Counted from the stretch's first letter, positions 13,301-24,643 are shown. The stretch: DNA of 64,000 nt from Tethya wilhelma (GCA_964030475.1 CAXIPT010000001.1:14084662-14148661); one strand, 5' to 3'. Translations and numbers: made by a program. Notes: generated by a model from the letters alone, not told the origin.

Positions 13301-16300
13301 CGATCAAAGTTCAAACACAACTTATACTTTCAGTTGATTGTTCCTCTCCTACTGCTGCTAAAGGAGTGGTTATTGAACCATTTACCAGCACAACAGAAGG
13401 ATCACTGATCTACTATCAATGTAACAAGGCTTTTGTACCCAACACTAGAGTGGAGGCAATGTGTGAGGCGAGTGGTTTATGGAATCCTGATCCTGGACAG
13501 CACAGGTGCCAGTTAGGTATGTGGTATGTACTGGGGTATATAAAATTTAGTCAGTATGACAATGTAATAATTTTGCAACAATTATACCCACGATACAGTT
13601 GACTGTGGACAGCCCCAGCTCCCAGATAATAGTATAAGGATTAACAGCACAGGTACATTGAAAGGCCAACAGATCACATTTCAGTGTAACAGAGGACCTG
13701 ATTCTCCACTTATCACTGCTGTGTGCACCAGTACCCCTGATGATAGTGAAGGAGTGTGGTCTCCAGACCCTGGGTTGGTGGTATGTGGAGGTGAGCTTCA
13801 TGGGGACATGTGAAAATTAATGTAAATCATGTCATGGTAGTGAAGTAAACTTGATTAAATTCAAGGTTATGAGCAAACAGTTAGCTCACAAATTTTAGAT
13901 ATGAAAGCAGTTAATTCCATCCATTACTAACTGTATATTGGTGATTAGCAAATTGCAAACTGTACAGTTCCAGGTAAAGGGAAAAAATTGAAATGAGTGA
14001 CTGAAACATCGTAGCTAGCTGCTCCTGGCGGCTGCCTGAGGCACTTTGCCAGCTTGCCTCGTTCCCAGGCTCCTCGCCTCCCCACCTATCTTACACCTAA
14101 GGAAAAGAGGAGCCTAGTCACCAATCTCACGTGAGCCTATACAAAGCATAGAGGTGTGCTAGACAGGTGAAAATTGAACGTGGGCAGGATTAAAGGTTGT
14201 CTGACCCTAGAAAGTGAAGGAAGTTTTTGTTGTTAGAGTGTCCTTGATATAGAGCTGCTCATTTTCCTATGAAAAAAAACAACTGGTAGATAAATTTTCT
14301 TTAGCAAAAATTCTTGGTATCATTTACTAGAGTAGCTACATGTGAAATTAGTTGTTGGTGACTGACACCAAAGTGGAATGTTGGTCTATTTGCCTTTTCG
14401 TAGTATATATAGCTATCATTGACAATAGTTTGTTCTTGGACCCGTCAGATACTGCAAATTTACAGGAAGCTAATGTATACACACTGTAACTCATATAATA
14501 TTTAACTATTTTGAACTGCCAAACAATATGCATAATATTATAATTATCATTTAATTTTTTGTTATTTTTCAAATCTAGTGACTTGCAATCTTCCTGGAAC
14601 TCCTGTTAATGGTTTCCTTGGCACAGTGACCCCCCACACAGCAGAGTTTGGTTGTAGTGAAGGGTATTCTCCCCAGGGAACCATGACAGCTGTGTGTGTG
14701 GCCAATAATACCTGGAATCATGACCCTGCTCAGTTGAAGTGTACTCTTCCCAGCCTTGGTAAGCAGCAATGTGTACCTATACATGAGGAAGAACTTTACA
14801 ATCATAATTAATTTTACCTCCCAATGGATTGTGGTTCTCCTCAACCTCAAACATAGCCAGTACATTGGGGGGTCAGAGGTCAGGTTTCAGTGTGGCAATA
14901 CTACTGCCTATACCTGACTGCACAATTGTTGTCTGGTGACCACCTTCCACTATGATCACAAACAAGCAGTTGCAAGCTTTTCTATACATAACTGAATATC
15001 TAGGCCACTGCAAATGTTAACTTACACAGTAAACTCTTTATTTACTTTTAGACAATCACGATGTCATAACAGTGGCTGTCTCTAGTGCAGTGGGGTGTTC
15101 TATTGTATTCTTTGCTATTGGTCTTATCTCTGGTCTCCTCATCTACCATGCTGCTGCAAGATTCAAGGAGAGACATAAACTAGAGACACCACATACACCT
15201 GTGTATGATGATATAGCACCCACAGAGAGTATGAAGAGCAGTAAAATTGAATTACAAAAGAACATAGCATATGGACCAGCGAAGAATTGAATCAGAAGGA
15301 TTGCTTTAATTGTACTGCATTGCACTTTAGTTTAGTCATGCATGATGATACTCATTTAGCTATATATAGCCAAGTTTCTTTCCTTTTTAGGCTGATACAA
15401 GTATGCATGTTGTTAGTAAAATTAACCACCCTTTACCAGTCAAATCCCTGCATTTTTCCATATATGCTACTATTGTGAATGCATCAAAGAGCAAGTCAGA
15501 AGTAAGCTGTGAGACCAGGAAACAATATCACATGATCTCCGATGATTAGCCTGCATGCAAAGGCCCACAGATGTTGGACCTCCTCTGAATCACCAACACA
15601 AGCATACCAACATACAGTGGCAGTGGTGAAGGTGGCTACATACTAAGCAATCAAACTAATGGTGGCCCAGCCAGAGTTGCAAATCCTGCCTTATCTCAGG
15701 AACCAAACATTTTTTTATAGAAAATTTCTAACGATCATGGCCTCCTACTATATCCCAAATTGGATTCCTGAAGCTTTTATATAGTTGGAACAAACAGACA
15801 AAAAGATGGACAAAAAACAATACAATTTCCATATCCCAAAGCTAGTAAGTTAACAACACTATCACATTCATTGGAGCATCTTGTGGGAGAGACACTGATA
15901 AGAAGCAGTGAATTACATTAATGCTCATCACATGATTTGGCCACCCAAAGTTTTTGAATTTGAGCTAGCTACTGTATATTGGGGCCATGGCTAAATCAGG
16001 ATTTGAGTGTGAGTTTGTAGAGAAACCTCCTGAAGCCTTTCAATCTGAGTGTCTTATCTGTTTGCTAATTCTTCGTGAACCTCATCAAGTTTCCTGTTGT
16101 GGAAAGAGCTTTTGTCGTTCATGTATTGAGCGGACAAAAGCATTGAATAAACCGTGCCCACACTGCAATACGAGATTTTTCAACGACTTTCACAACAAGG
16201 GTCTTCAACAGTCTATCTACCAATATGAAGTTCGCTGCACACATCAAAAAGAAGGCTGTGAGTGGACTGGAGAGCTAGGAGAACTAGACAACCATCTCAA

Positions 16301-18167
16301 CTTGGACCCTCAACCTGCTAACAAACTTCAAGGGTGTGTCTTTGCATCGGTCAAATGCACTCACTGTACAGAGCCTCACCAACGACAACACATCAACCAC
16401 CATCAAACTGAGGAGTGTCCAAAACGACCCTTTTCCTGTGAACACTGCAAAGATTACAAGACAACCTTTGAAGATGTCACAACCAACCACTGGCGTGTGT
16501 GTAAGTGCTACCCAGTTGAGTGCCCTAATAAGTGTGGTGTAGGTGCTCTCCAGCGTCAAAACCTCAAGGACCACAGAGCCAAACAATGCCCTCTATCAGA
16601 GATCAAATGTGACTTCAACTACGTTGGATGCAAGGTGCGACTACCTCGTAAAGACATGGAAGAACATCTACGTGCTGAACTAGTCAAACATACATCAATG
16701 ATGGCTGCTTGTCACCACAAGGAAATAGCTAGATACAAGCAGCAGCAAGAAGAACTGGTGAGGGAAAATGAAACACTGAAACGAAAAGTAGCCGAGCTAG
16801 AGAAAGAACAAAAAGTAATCCTAAACATATTAACACCATATAATATACCCACGCAACACAACCCAGGTGCCATTGCATACAATCTCCCCTCATCCCAGTC
16901 AAACGAACCCAGAAGACACAGCATTCTACCAGTTGATATTGTAATGCCAAACTTTGTGCAGAATGGAAAAAGTGATAACTGGTTCTCTGAACCATTCTAC
17001 ACTCATCACAGAGGGTATAAACTTTGCTTCAAGTGCTACGTGAGTTCACACTATGTCTCAGTATACTTCTATTTGATGCGAGGTGAATTTGACAGTGAGC
17101 TAAAGTGGCCACTGACAGGCATTGTAACCATCCAGCTGTTAAGTAAGGACAGATTCAATCCAATGCACCAAAAAGAAATTTCACTCAATAAACCAGAATA
17201 TTTTACAAGGGTAACAGAAGGAGAGAGAAAACCCAGCGGGTTTGGAGATCCGAATTTTATAACACGACAGCAATGTGAACTGTACCACATCAGTAACAAT
17301 AGTGTTCACTTTAGAATAGTAAAATTTGACTATGTTCCACTATACTAGCATCTAGACATGTAGAGCAAAGCGTTAAATAATGGTTCCTACACATCCACAC
17401 ACATGATTACAATGCGAACATATTTCTTTACGAGTAGGAAGAAAATTATTGATTTTGGGTTAACCATTTATATTTCTGTTTGCTGTCTATAGTTTATCAC
17501 TTTCTAGTTGAACACATGTGGATTAAAGAACTATAAAACCACTGATCTATAAGCTATTGATTGGAGTGTATTATGAATAAGAATGGTTGCTATGGTAATG
17601 AAGGCACCAAGGTGCATAACCCTTGGTGCGTACATATAATAATTATTATACATTATACAGACAATATAATATTAGACTACACAATAAACTGCTATAATAT
17701 ATCAAATACCATCAAAATACTTATAAGATTCAGTGTAGTTGGATGAGTGTGTATCAATAAGCAGATCTGCAGCTATGCTATGGGACTCGCTCAGGCTCGC
17801 CCCTCATGCTTGCCCCAAAATTTTAACAGGATGAATGGGTGTGGCCTCGAAGCTTAGCTCAGATAGGCTGAAAAGCCTCAGATTTCAGAAACTATAGGCT
17901 TTTGTTGCTTTGTAAAAGGACCTCAAGCCATTTCATATCAGTAGCTAAGCTTCTACTGTCTATGCTATGAAGCTCGCTCAGGCTCGTCCCCCAAAATTAT
18001 GGGTGTGGCCTCGAAGCTTAGCGCTCAAAGAGGCTGAAAAGCTTCATATCTCAGGAACTACAGGCTTTTGTTGAATTCTTTGTGTAATTTTTTTAGATAA
18101 TCTCGATTATTTTACCTTGGTATGCCGCTTTTGAAGACTGGAGCTGCCGTTCTTGAGATATAGTTGG

Positions 18168-18204
<37 letters not shown>

Positions 18205-20998
18205 ACACACACAGACAGACAACACGACTACCATAACCCCTGCTGCGCATGCGCACCAAGGGTTAACTAGCAGTGGAGAGTCATGCATGTGTTGCTACAG
18301 TATAATTATAACCTTACCTTAGAATACATGTTCTTAATAGGCCACACCTTTTCACAGTCATTGAGACACCAAAACCTTATGGTATTGTCGGAAGAACAGG
18401 TGACGAACGATGCCTCGGGCAATAGAGGATGGTCTCCTTCTTGGAGGGAAGGGTAGGTCTGAGGGGGAAACAGAGAGACAACATCATTTTATGAAGGTTG
18501 AAGATGGGTCTTCAACCTTCACCAGAAGCTCTCTGGGTGGGACATGATTCTGTTCACAGGAAACCTTTAAGGACATCCTTTACTTGTTCAATCAAACTCA
18601 AATTTTGTATACAGTATAATATTATAGGCAAATATGAAAGCACTTTAGTGCTACATAGTACAAAACATTTCCCCTCCATTGAACTGGACAACCACCATCT
18701 CATCTTCCCTACCCCTCACAGAACTTCCTCCTGTTTCACTTTTCCAGATAGTAACACAATGAAGACTGTAGTTCTATCACCACTGCCACCACTGTACTAC
18801 CCTCACTACCCTCACCATGATACTTACACAGATATCCCAGACACAGGCACTGTGGTAGAGGTAGGAGTGAGTCTTGCCAATCTGACGGACGTTGCTCAAA
18901 TCCCACACATACAGACTGTGGTCATTGTAAACCACTGTCACCTAGGAAGAGAATGGAGGCAAATACAGTTTTCACACACACACACACACCAAGACCCACG
19001 ATAGCTATTTGTTACTGAAGGGCTAGGTCTGTTACAATGATACACATTGTGCATATACTACTATTTTCTCTGCTCCGATCTCCATGAGTTCTAGTGGCTC
19101 AGTGGTAAGAGAATTTGACCAGAATTTTGTAAGACCTAGAGTTTGGCTCCCAGCAAGATTTCCCCCTTTGATCCCCCATGTACATACCTTGCTGCCATGC
19201 ACTGCTATTGCTAAGGTGTCAGGATACTTGTTACTCTCTCCACTCCTAGTGAAAGAGGCAGAGACAGACAGACATCAAGTTGAGTTCAGAGAAAATAAAT
19301 AATTATCTATTTTCAGCAATTAATTTTACTCACTTCAATTCAATTGGTGCTCCAACATCTACCCCGAGGGGATGTGGGCGTGGCATGGTGCTCACGTAAT
19401 CCAGAGTGTATGGGTCGAAGATCCTTATCACACCATCTGAACAGCCACAGAACAAGTACTGACTGCTGAGGGAAAGACTGCAAGCCATGGAAGTCTATAT
19501 AGGAAAAACAAGTGTACATGTTTATAATATACACACAGTGTGTGTTTCTAGTGACTATTGCAACTATTGCTAGGTAACCATCAAGTTTGTACAATCATTA
19601 GTATGCATTTACATACCTAAGCCTATGTTAATGGGTTTATACAAGGTTCTAGATAAAAACGAATTAACAACATGGTCCTAATAGGTGTGCACTAACAGGA
19701 TCATACAAGCATTCCCACACTATAGCCCACCATGTGTACCTTGACCTCTGTGAACCGGTCCAGCTGCCTCCTCTCATCAAACAGGCACAGCTTCCCTGAC
19801 CTGGTCAACGTGTATACATTCTTCGACAGTTGACCTGACCCACAACAAACAGCCACAAAATTATTGTCCTGTAGGTCACCCAAGACAGCTGAGCGAGATT
19901 TGAGAACCACAGAGGGGTTCTGAGGGAAAAGAAGGAAAAAAACAAACCAGGATAATATTGATTGTATCACTGTACATCAGTCTGCTCTCTATGAAAGCAG
20001 GTGTGCATACTACATAGCATTAGTTTACTTGCAAGGTGTGACGGAGTAAGACAAGTTAACGGGGGAGGGGGTGCTACACTCACCAACTAACAAACTACAA
20101 CACTTCTAGTTTATTGAGCTAGGCCCTCCTACCAAGCAAAAAAAAGGAAGACCTAGCTCAATGACTAACTAAATCTCCCGAATACAACAATCATCAAATC
20201 TAGCCAGTACCTTGGAGTCCTTGCCAGCATCATAGTACCAGAACTGCAACCTTCGATGGTGAGCAGTGACAAAGTAGCTGCTGCCTAACTTGTTGCCTTT
20301 GTCATGAGAAAAGGCCACTGCATTGACCTGAAAGGGTGCAAATGTGAATGTGATCTTTCACAGTAGACAGCAGTCAAATGACAGCACTTATGGACTACAA
20401 AGGGTATACTGGAGGTGAATACAACATAGGGACAGTCATGGTACGTACTGGGTTGGCAAATTTTCCGTGAACAATTCTTGTTCCGTTCTAAAGGAAAAAA
20501 ACAGCAAGGATAGTGAGTAGGAAAACAGACATCATACCATACACATCATTAGAGCAAACCAAAAATACACAGCATTGAGTAATAAGATCACTTCATTATG
20601 CAAACTGCTCAAATTTGTAGCTATAATACAAGCTAATAATATTAGAAACTGATGACAAATAAATTAGTTGACAGAGTTCAAGTAGCACCAAGTAGCTCCT
20701 AAATCTTACTAAAGATTCTGAGTGCACAAACCTTCCAGTTCCACACAATGATTTGTCTGTCATGCTGGTATCCAATAGATACCAAATGTTTTGAATTAGG
20801 TGAAAAAACCTGCAAGTGTATACACAGCAACACCAATTTGTGGTAATAACTGTAATAACTTTAACAGCAATTATTGGGTGATTCTGTGGGTTTGGATGAA
20901 AGGGACTTACCACACAGCCAACTCCAAAGGTGTGATCTTTCAGCTGTACCACTTGTGCGAGGGAAGAACAGTCCCACACTCTAACACAAGGCTCATGG

Positions 20999-21081
<83 letters not shown>

Positions 21082-22442
21082 CAGCCTACACATACCTCTC
21101 CAGTAGCCAAATAGTTGCCATGTGGTGAAAAACAGAGACAAGAAATAGATTTTCTGTGTAAAAAAAAGTCATGACTCACAGCTAGCTAGCACTATATATG
21201 AACCAACATAATTATGACAGCTATGGACATGAACTTCATGTGTAGCCTGAAACAAATAAGTACAAACAGTATAGCTAGTGTACTGTACTCACTTGTTTCT
21301 AATATGGAACTGTTTATTTTTCTTCAAGAGCACAGCAACACAGCTGAAAAGATTACAAAAAACAATAAACACTCAAGGGGTTAATAAAAAAACAACTTCC
21401 AGTATATATTAATTAACCCAACAAAAATTTCTACACTAATGCACTATGGCCATCATGAGGCACTTGAAAAGGTTGTCCAAAGATTTATTGCTTAATTAGT
21501 TGATATCCTTGTCAATTAGTAGCTCAATATGTGGGAATGAATGAAACCACAAGAATAACAATTATTGTGCACATGTCCACACATGTATATTGGTGTGACA
21601 ACACAATACTGACATACTGACATACATACAACATACACACACATGTACACACACACATCCCACACACAGACAGCTCACCCAGCAGGATAAGCAACAGATG
21701 ATTCTGAAATGGACAAACTGTTGCAGCTGTAACATGTCATACCAAGTACTCTGTCCAGTGAAACCTGTAGCAACCAAAACAACAACAACAATAACAACAA
21801 AAGTATGCACATAAATTAATACTTTTTTAAAAATTCAATAATGAAATTTCACTGATGTTTCTTGACAATAAAGTGTAATTCCATTACAGGGCACAACTTT
21901 TAACTTGTGAGAGAATATGTCAGCAGAGGAGCCTCCTAGACTATTCCTGTCTCTTAGAAACGGTTCATTACAACCCCAAACCATCTATCCCAAACCGTTG
22001 AGTTCAATTGAATAGATCATATAGGCATTCATTGGTGCTTTAAAACATCAGGTAGTTGGAGTGGAGTTTGTAATTGTAGTGATGCACAGTATAGTAAATA
22101 TGATTTTCGGAATCAGTTTGACTGGGAGGAAGTAATTTACCAGGTCAGTGTTGAACTGTACGAGAAAATTATAGCTAGTCAATGCAGAAAACCAATCTTT
22201 GGGACGAATTGGAACCTAATCTTTGTCGTTTTTATGTTATTTACACCTCTAAAACATCTACAACAAGTCCTTTTTTTATTTATTTATTATTAAATAGCTA
22301 CACCCCCAAATTATTCGTGTCTATATCATACTTTAGCTCCTTCTCTAGACGTCTGGCGGGTGTACTTCCTTCGTCTGGCCAGAGAAACAGACCTGGACGA
22401 TGTGGGGGTCCCAGCAGCCGCTCTCTTTGTCAGGCTAGTCAT
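3552..22442 (-). CDS. WDR62/MAPKBP1-like WD40 MAP-kinase scaffold (multi-exon)
   Basis: Spliced minus-strand gene. Exon 1 (22442-22332) gives MTSLTKRAAAG. Later exons include 21764-21679 (VSLDRVLGMTCYSCN), about 21156-21098, 20809-20732, about 20327-20213, about 19920-19740, about 19497-19333, 18942-18828, 18458-18318, 9442-9271, about 9165-9079, 8840-8641, 8387-8265, 8188-8110, 8010-7900 and others to 3614-3552. WD blades appear in order, for example CSSDNTIRFWCLNDC, DISPTGQHIALGDRLGNI and LLSSGADKSIIFHTMEK. Their order and wording match WDR62/MAPKBP1: two tandem seven-blade propellers, then an acidic, low-complexity C-terminal half (7500-3900). In vertebrates these proteins scaffold JNK pathway kinases and act at spindle poles and in NOD signalling. 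The exon at about 4133-3967 has a splice donor (CAACA|gtaagg) leading in phase to 3614-3552 (RRDSFEEAVDKTKRRLEE). The last exon was not found. Intron 9443-18317 contains two other genes. Confidence 0.85.
9165..9215. repeat. Short (ACATAC)n microsatellite
   Basis: Six-base ACATAC units repeat at about 9175-9208, inside the small intron just downstream of the exon at 9442-9271 of the scaffold gene. Confidence 0.7.
9543..9720. repeat. Interspersed repeat, copy near the 3' end of the host intron
   Basis: The segment runs from taacccttggcacgtgcatg through 'tatatctcaagaatggaaggc' and 'aaaagcggcataccaaag'. It is the reverse complement, with divergence, of 18085-18266. A third partial copy is at 45395-45470. 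The outer end carries the motif AACCCTTGG...CCAAGGGTT. It is probably a non-autonomous DNA transposon or its end. Confidence 0.65.
10116..15290 (+). CDS. Single-pass receptor with two Ig-FN3 cassettes and three Sushi domains
   Basis: Nine exons: 10116-10179, 10883-11227, 11294-11572, 12566-12910, 12974-13252, 13334-13516, 13599-13790, 14579-14758 and 15052-15290. They sum to 2106 bases, 701 codons plus stop, and every junction is GT-AG in phase 1. Exon 1 is a signal peptide (MDEWLGTFVTAVALLCYISV). Exons 2 and 4 each encode an Ig-like module (VFTCSITGNGLTW). Exons 3 and 5 each encode an FN3 module (VTFRWDPPSDNGGDEV). Exons 6, 7 and 8 each encode one Sushi/CCP module (for example ASGLWNPDPGQHRC). 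The last exon has a transmembrane segment (VGCSIVFFAIGLISGLLIYH) and a short tail with two tyrosines (PVYDDI, NIAYGP) that may be phosphorylated. Its ligand is unknown. It lies entirely inside an intron of the WD40 scaffold gene, on the opposite strand, 0.7 kb upstream of a TRAF-like gene. Confidence 0.85.
10206..11580 (+). repeat. Tandem duplication unit 1 (Ig-FN3 exon cassette)
   Basis: This unit includes non-coding flank and exons 2-3 of the receptor. It matches 11997-13262 almost throughout: 'aacaaagagggac' at 10208 and 11999, 'tgtactgagccagcaaaggg' at about 10695 and 12386, and nearly identical exons. Unit 1 also has a (GT)n tract at 10328-10367 that is missing in unit 2. Confidence 0.85.
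11860..11965. repeat. Degenerate CCCTAG/CCCTAA hexamer array
   Basis: Imperfect six-base units (ccctag, ccctagc, gctaaccctag, cctagcc) recur over about 100 bases between the two duplicated cassettes. They resemble variant telomere-type units on the C-rich strand but are too degenerate to call telomeric. Confidence 0.5.
11997..13262 (+). repeat. Tandem duplication unit 2 (Ig-FN3 exon cassette)
   Basis: Second copy of the cassette at 10206-11580, containing receptor exons 4 and 5. The encoded modules differ at only a few residues (for example TSNFG for TSNSG, SVKVSAANCVG for SVRVSAVNCAG). Intronic parts are also highly similar, so the duplication is recent. Confidence 0.85.
14828..14935 (+). 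pseudogene. Vestigial Sushi exon inside the receptor gene
   Basis: GATTGTGGTTCTCCTCAACC reads DCGSPQP, a typical Sushi module start. Shifted frames then give a GGSEVRFQCG-like run. A stop and a frameshift break it, and no usable splice pair keeps the receptor frame. It looks like a dead fourth Sushi exon between exons 8 and 9. Confidence 0.5.
15987..17348 (+). CDS. TRAF-like RING/zinc-finger/MATH protein, single exon
   Basis: 453 codons without intron. Residues 22-60 form a RING (CLIC at 22-25, CCGKSFCRSC, final CPHC at 57-60). The usual His of the CGH motif is Lys40, a possible weakening of zinc binding. TRAF-type zinc fingers follow (about 84-235; CTHQKEGCEWTGEL, CKCYPVECPNKCG, CDFNYVGCKVRL). 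Next come a coiled coil (about 244-275, QQQEELVRENETLKRKVAEL) and a C-terminal MATH/TRAF-C-like domain (about 325-453, WFSEPFYTHHRGYKLCFKCY). TRAFs bind receptor tails or adaptors and act as E3 ligases towards NF-kB and JNK signalling. The gene sits on the plus strand inside the large intron of the WD40 scaffold gene, behind the receptor. Lack of introns could reflect retroposition, but no poly(A) tract is seen. Confidence 0.88.
   Translation: MAKSGFECEFVEKPPEAFQSECLICLLILREPHQVSCCGKSFCRSCIERTKALNKPCPHCNTRFFNDFHNKGLQQSIYQYEVRCTHQKEGCEWTGELGELDNHLNLDPQPANKLQGCVFASVKCTHCTEPHQRQHINHHQTEECPKRPFSCEHCKDYKTTFEDVTTNHWRVCKCYPVECPNKCGVGALQRQNLKDHRAKQCPLSEIKCDFNYVGCKVRLPRKDMEEHLRAELVKHTSMMAACHHKEIARYKQQQEELVRENETLKRKVAELEKEQKVILNILTPYNIPTQHNPGAIAYNLPSSQSNEPRRHSILPVDIVMPNFVQNGKSDNWFSEPFYTHHRGYKLCFKCYVSSHYVSVYFYLMRGEFDSELKWPLTGIVTIQLLSKDRFNPMHQKEISLNKPEYFTRVTEGERKPSGFGDPNFITRQQCELYHISNNSVHFRIVKFDYVPLY
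17615..18266. mobile_element. Non-autonomous DNA element with CCAAGGGTT ends
   Basis: The left end has 'aacccttggtgcg' (about 17619-17631) and the right end 'tgcgcaccaagggttaa' (about 18249-18265), an inverted pair about 650 bp apart. Between them a ~160 bp unit (ctcgctcaggctcg, ggtgtggcctcgaagcttag, actacaggcttttgttg) is repeated directly at about 17775-17915 and 17965-18080, followed by a (CA)n tract. No reading frame of note is present. The right 180 bp is the inverted partner of 9543-9720. Confidence 0.55.
20996..21082. repeat. (CA)n microsatellite filling a scaffold-gene intron
   Basis: About 40 CA units at 21001-21079 occupy nearly all of the intron between the exons ending at about 21098 and beginning at about 21000 on the minus strand. 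On the coding strand it is (GT)n running directly into GGCCATGAGCC, with no AG before the exon. Confidence 0.9.
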
Positions 22443-22818
22443 AGTCGAGCTGAGCACTAATAACTGTCATGTGTTTCTCACAGCGAGAACTGTTTTTGAA
22501 TTTTGTCACTAATTTACAGGAAAGGATTTCCCCAAAAATTTCAATCACTCATAAAAGGTAAAGTATCGTCAACAAACGAGGTTGTGGCAATTAACTAACC
22601 ACACCCACCAAACTAACAAGTGTCCCACCCACCAGACCCCATATGCCATGGTTGTCGCTGATTTGGAATTTCCAGAGAGATCCTTTTGAAGTTTGGTGTA
22701 GTTGGCGTTTTCTCTGGCCCAGTATTTGGCTATACTGGAGCTGAATGGTTAGATCATCTATCAGAACTACAGTCATAAAGGTAGAGAAAGTTCGTTTAGG
22801 CCGAAGAAGACTCAACAA
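22443..22818. promoter_or_regulatory. Putative bidirectional promoter region
   Basis: These 376 bases separate the start codons of the WD40 scaffold (minus) and protein kinase D (plus), which are divergent. Both 5' UTRs and core promoters must lie here unless further upstream exons exist. I see no clear TATA box for either gene. The assignment is inferred from layout. Confidence 0.45.
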
Positions 22819-24009
22819 ATGGAACCCCCCAGTATCACCTTGACTGCAGATGATAATATACCAGGTCCAAAAAAGACTGTAAACTTTCAGTGTGGTCTTC
22901 TGAGAGAAACCGAGACGTTTATAGGAGAAGATGTAGACCTGCTGTGTCGAGACAGCCTCTTAGACTACATATCTGACATCCTAGCAATAAAGGTATGGGC
23001 TTGTATACCATATGTAGTCACTCTTAACAAAGCTACTGGTTTCAGAAATCACCAACGTGCCTGCACACAATGTTTGTATGGTGTTTCACTGCTCAGTGAA
23101 CTTGTAGCTATAGTTGCAGGTTGTTCAGGTTGCATAAGCTTTGTGAGCAGGCTTCATGAGTTGTGTTTTATAAATTTGGAGAAACTGTTGGCATTTGGGA
23201 GAGTTATTTTTCTTCTTGATGTTGTGTTTGGCTAACTTCTACAAAATTGTTTAGATAAACACAATGAGCACCGTCGATGAATCGAAATACTATGTTAAAA
23301 ACGACATGATAATTAGTTTGAGAGCTACTCAACCCAGTAGCTGGCAAGTACTGCTATTGTGCTATAAACTCTGATTGTTTTTTAGTAGGTGAAGATTTTT
23401 TTCCTCCTCTATTGTTGCTTCTATGAACATCATGTATGGTCAGTGTACATGTGTAATGTTAAATGTATTGGCATGGTTTCAATGTGGTCTAGCTGAGGTT
23501 TTCCGTGACATTGTAGTTATGCAGTCAGCTGTATTAAAAATCAATTGCTTGTGCTCTGCACATTATTTAATGATGAAGCATAGCTATTCACGACTCTGAT
23601 GTCACAATGAATAATTATTTGTGCTGTTTACAGAGCCAACTATTGCAGATATGCACATGTATGAATGTATGTTGTATGTATGTATGAATGTATGTACGTA
23701 TGTATGTATGTGTGTATAAAGCTCATGTATACATTTCACATGTGTGTACTATGATTTATGTAGGGTTATTTATAGGGAATTTTTATTAACAAGGAATTGA
23801 ATTGTTTTCTTATCACTGTGGGCTACTCCCCCATCATGTCTGTTGGACTCTGACACTTGAGCCATGGTGCTTTAGTGCTACACATTTGGTAGGGTGTCCT
23901 TCCATTGTGACATGCTTCTTTTTGAAGTGTTAACCATTGCTATTGAAGAGTGACAAAGGTCAAACTCCCTGGGAGATTTTCATGTTTGTTTTGATGATCC
24001 CTTCTTCCA

Positions 24010-24071
<62 letters not shown>

Positions 24072-24602
24072 TATTATATGTGTATGTCAACCACATATGG
24101 AATAGAAAATACTATGCTTCAGTGTCGCATACATAATTAATTTGGCAGTCACTGAGTGTGGTGTGTACAGTTTGGTATCTACTCTTAGCCTATAATTTCC
24201 TGGTATAGTGGTGCACATTACGTGCTGTGTGGTTGTTATAAAGTGTGTTTTGTTATGTGTGTAAGAGTGTGAGGTAGACAAATATACTTTAATATTGGTA
24301 AAACTGACTGGTTAAGAGCCATGCAATGAACTATATATGTTTCATATAATACTGTAATCACATATACCCCGTGTGTACTTCACTGGAAATTGTGTATTGT
24401 GTTGTCCTTAAAAATGCTTTAGTGTGTGCAAACACGACACTGCATGCATAGCTCTGGTGATTGCAGCATTTGATTGTTCTTTTGCACATACCACAATGTG
24501 CTGCACTTGTGGAAGATATATCTCCTTGTACACATCCTTGTCTGAGTTAGTTGTATGATTTCTGTGTGAATGAAGTTGGTTTCCTATTGGATTGCATGGT
24601 CG

Positions 24603-24643
<41 letters not shown>

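Noticed and set aside
15560..15720. Possible degenerate FN3 exon (ITNTSIPTYSGSGEGGYILS)
   Set aside because: Similarity to FN3 exons is limited to ITNT, there is no proper splice context, and it lies after the receptor stop codon.
20596..21180. Long Val-Cys and Thr-His repeat frames across the CA tract
   Set aside because: Translation of a dinucleotide repeat in an intron. The real exons on either side are WD40 blades.
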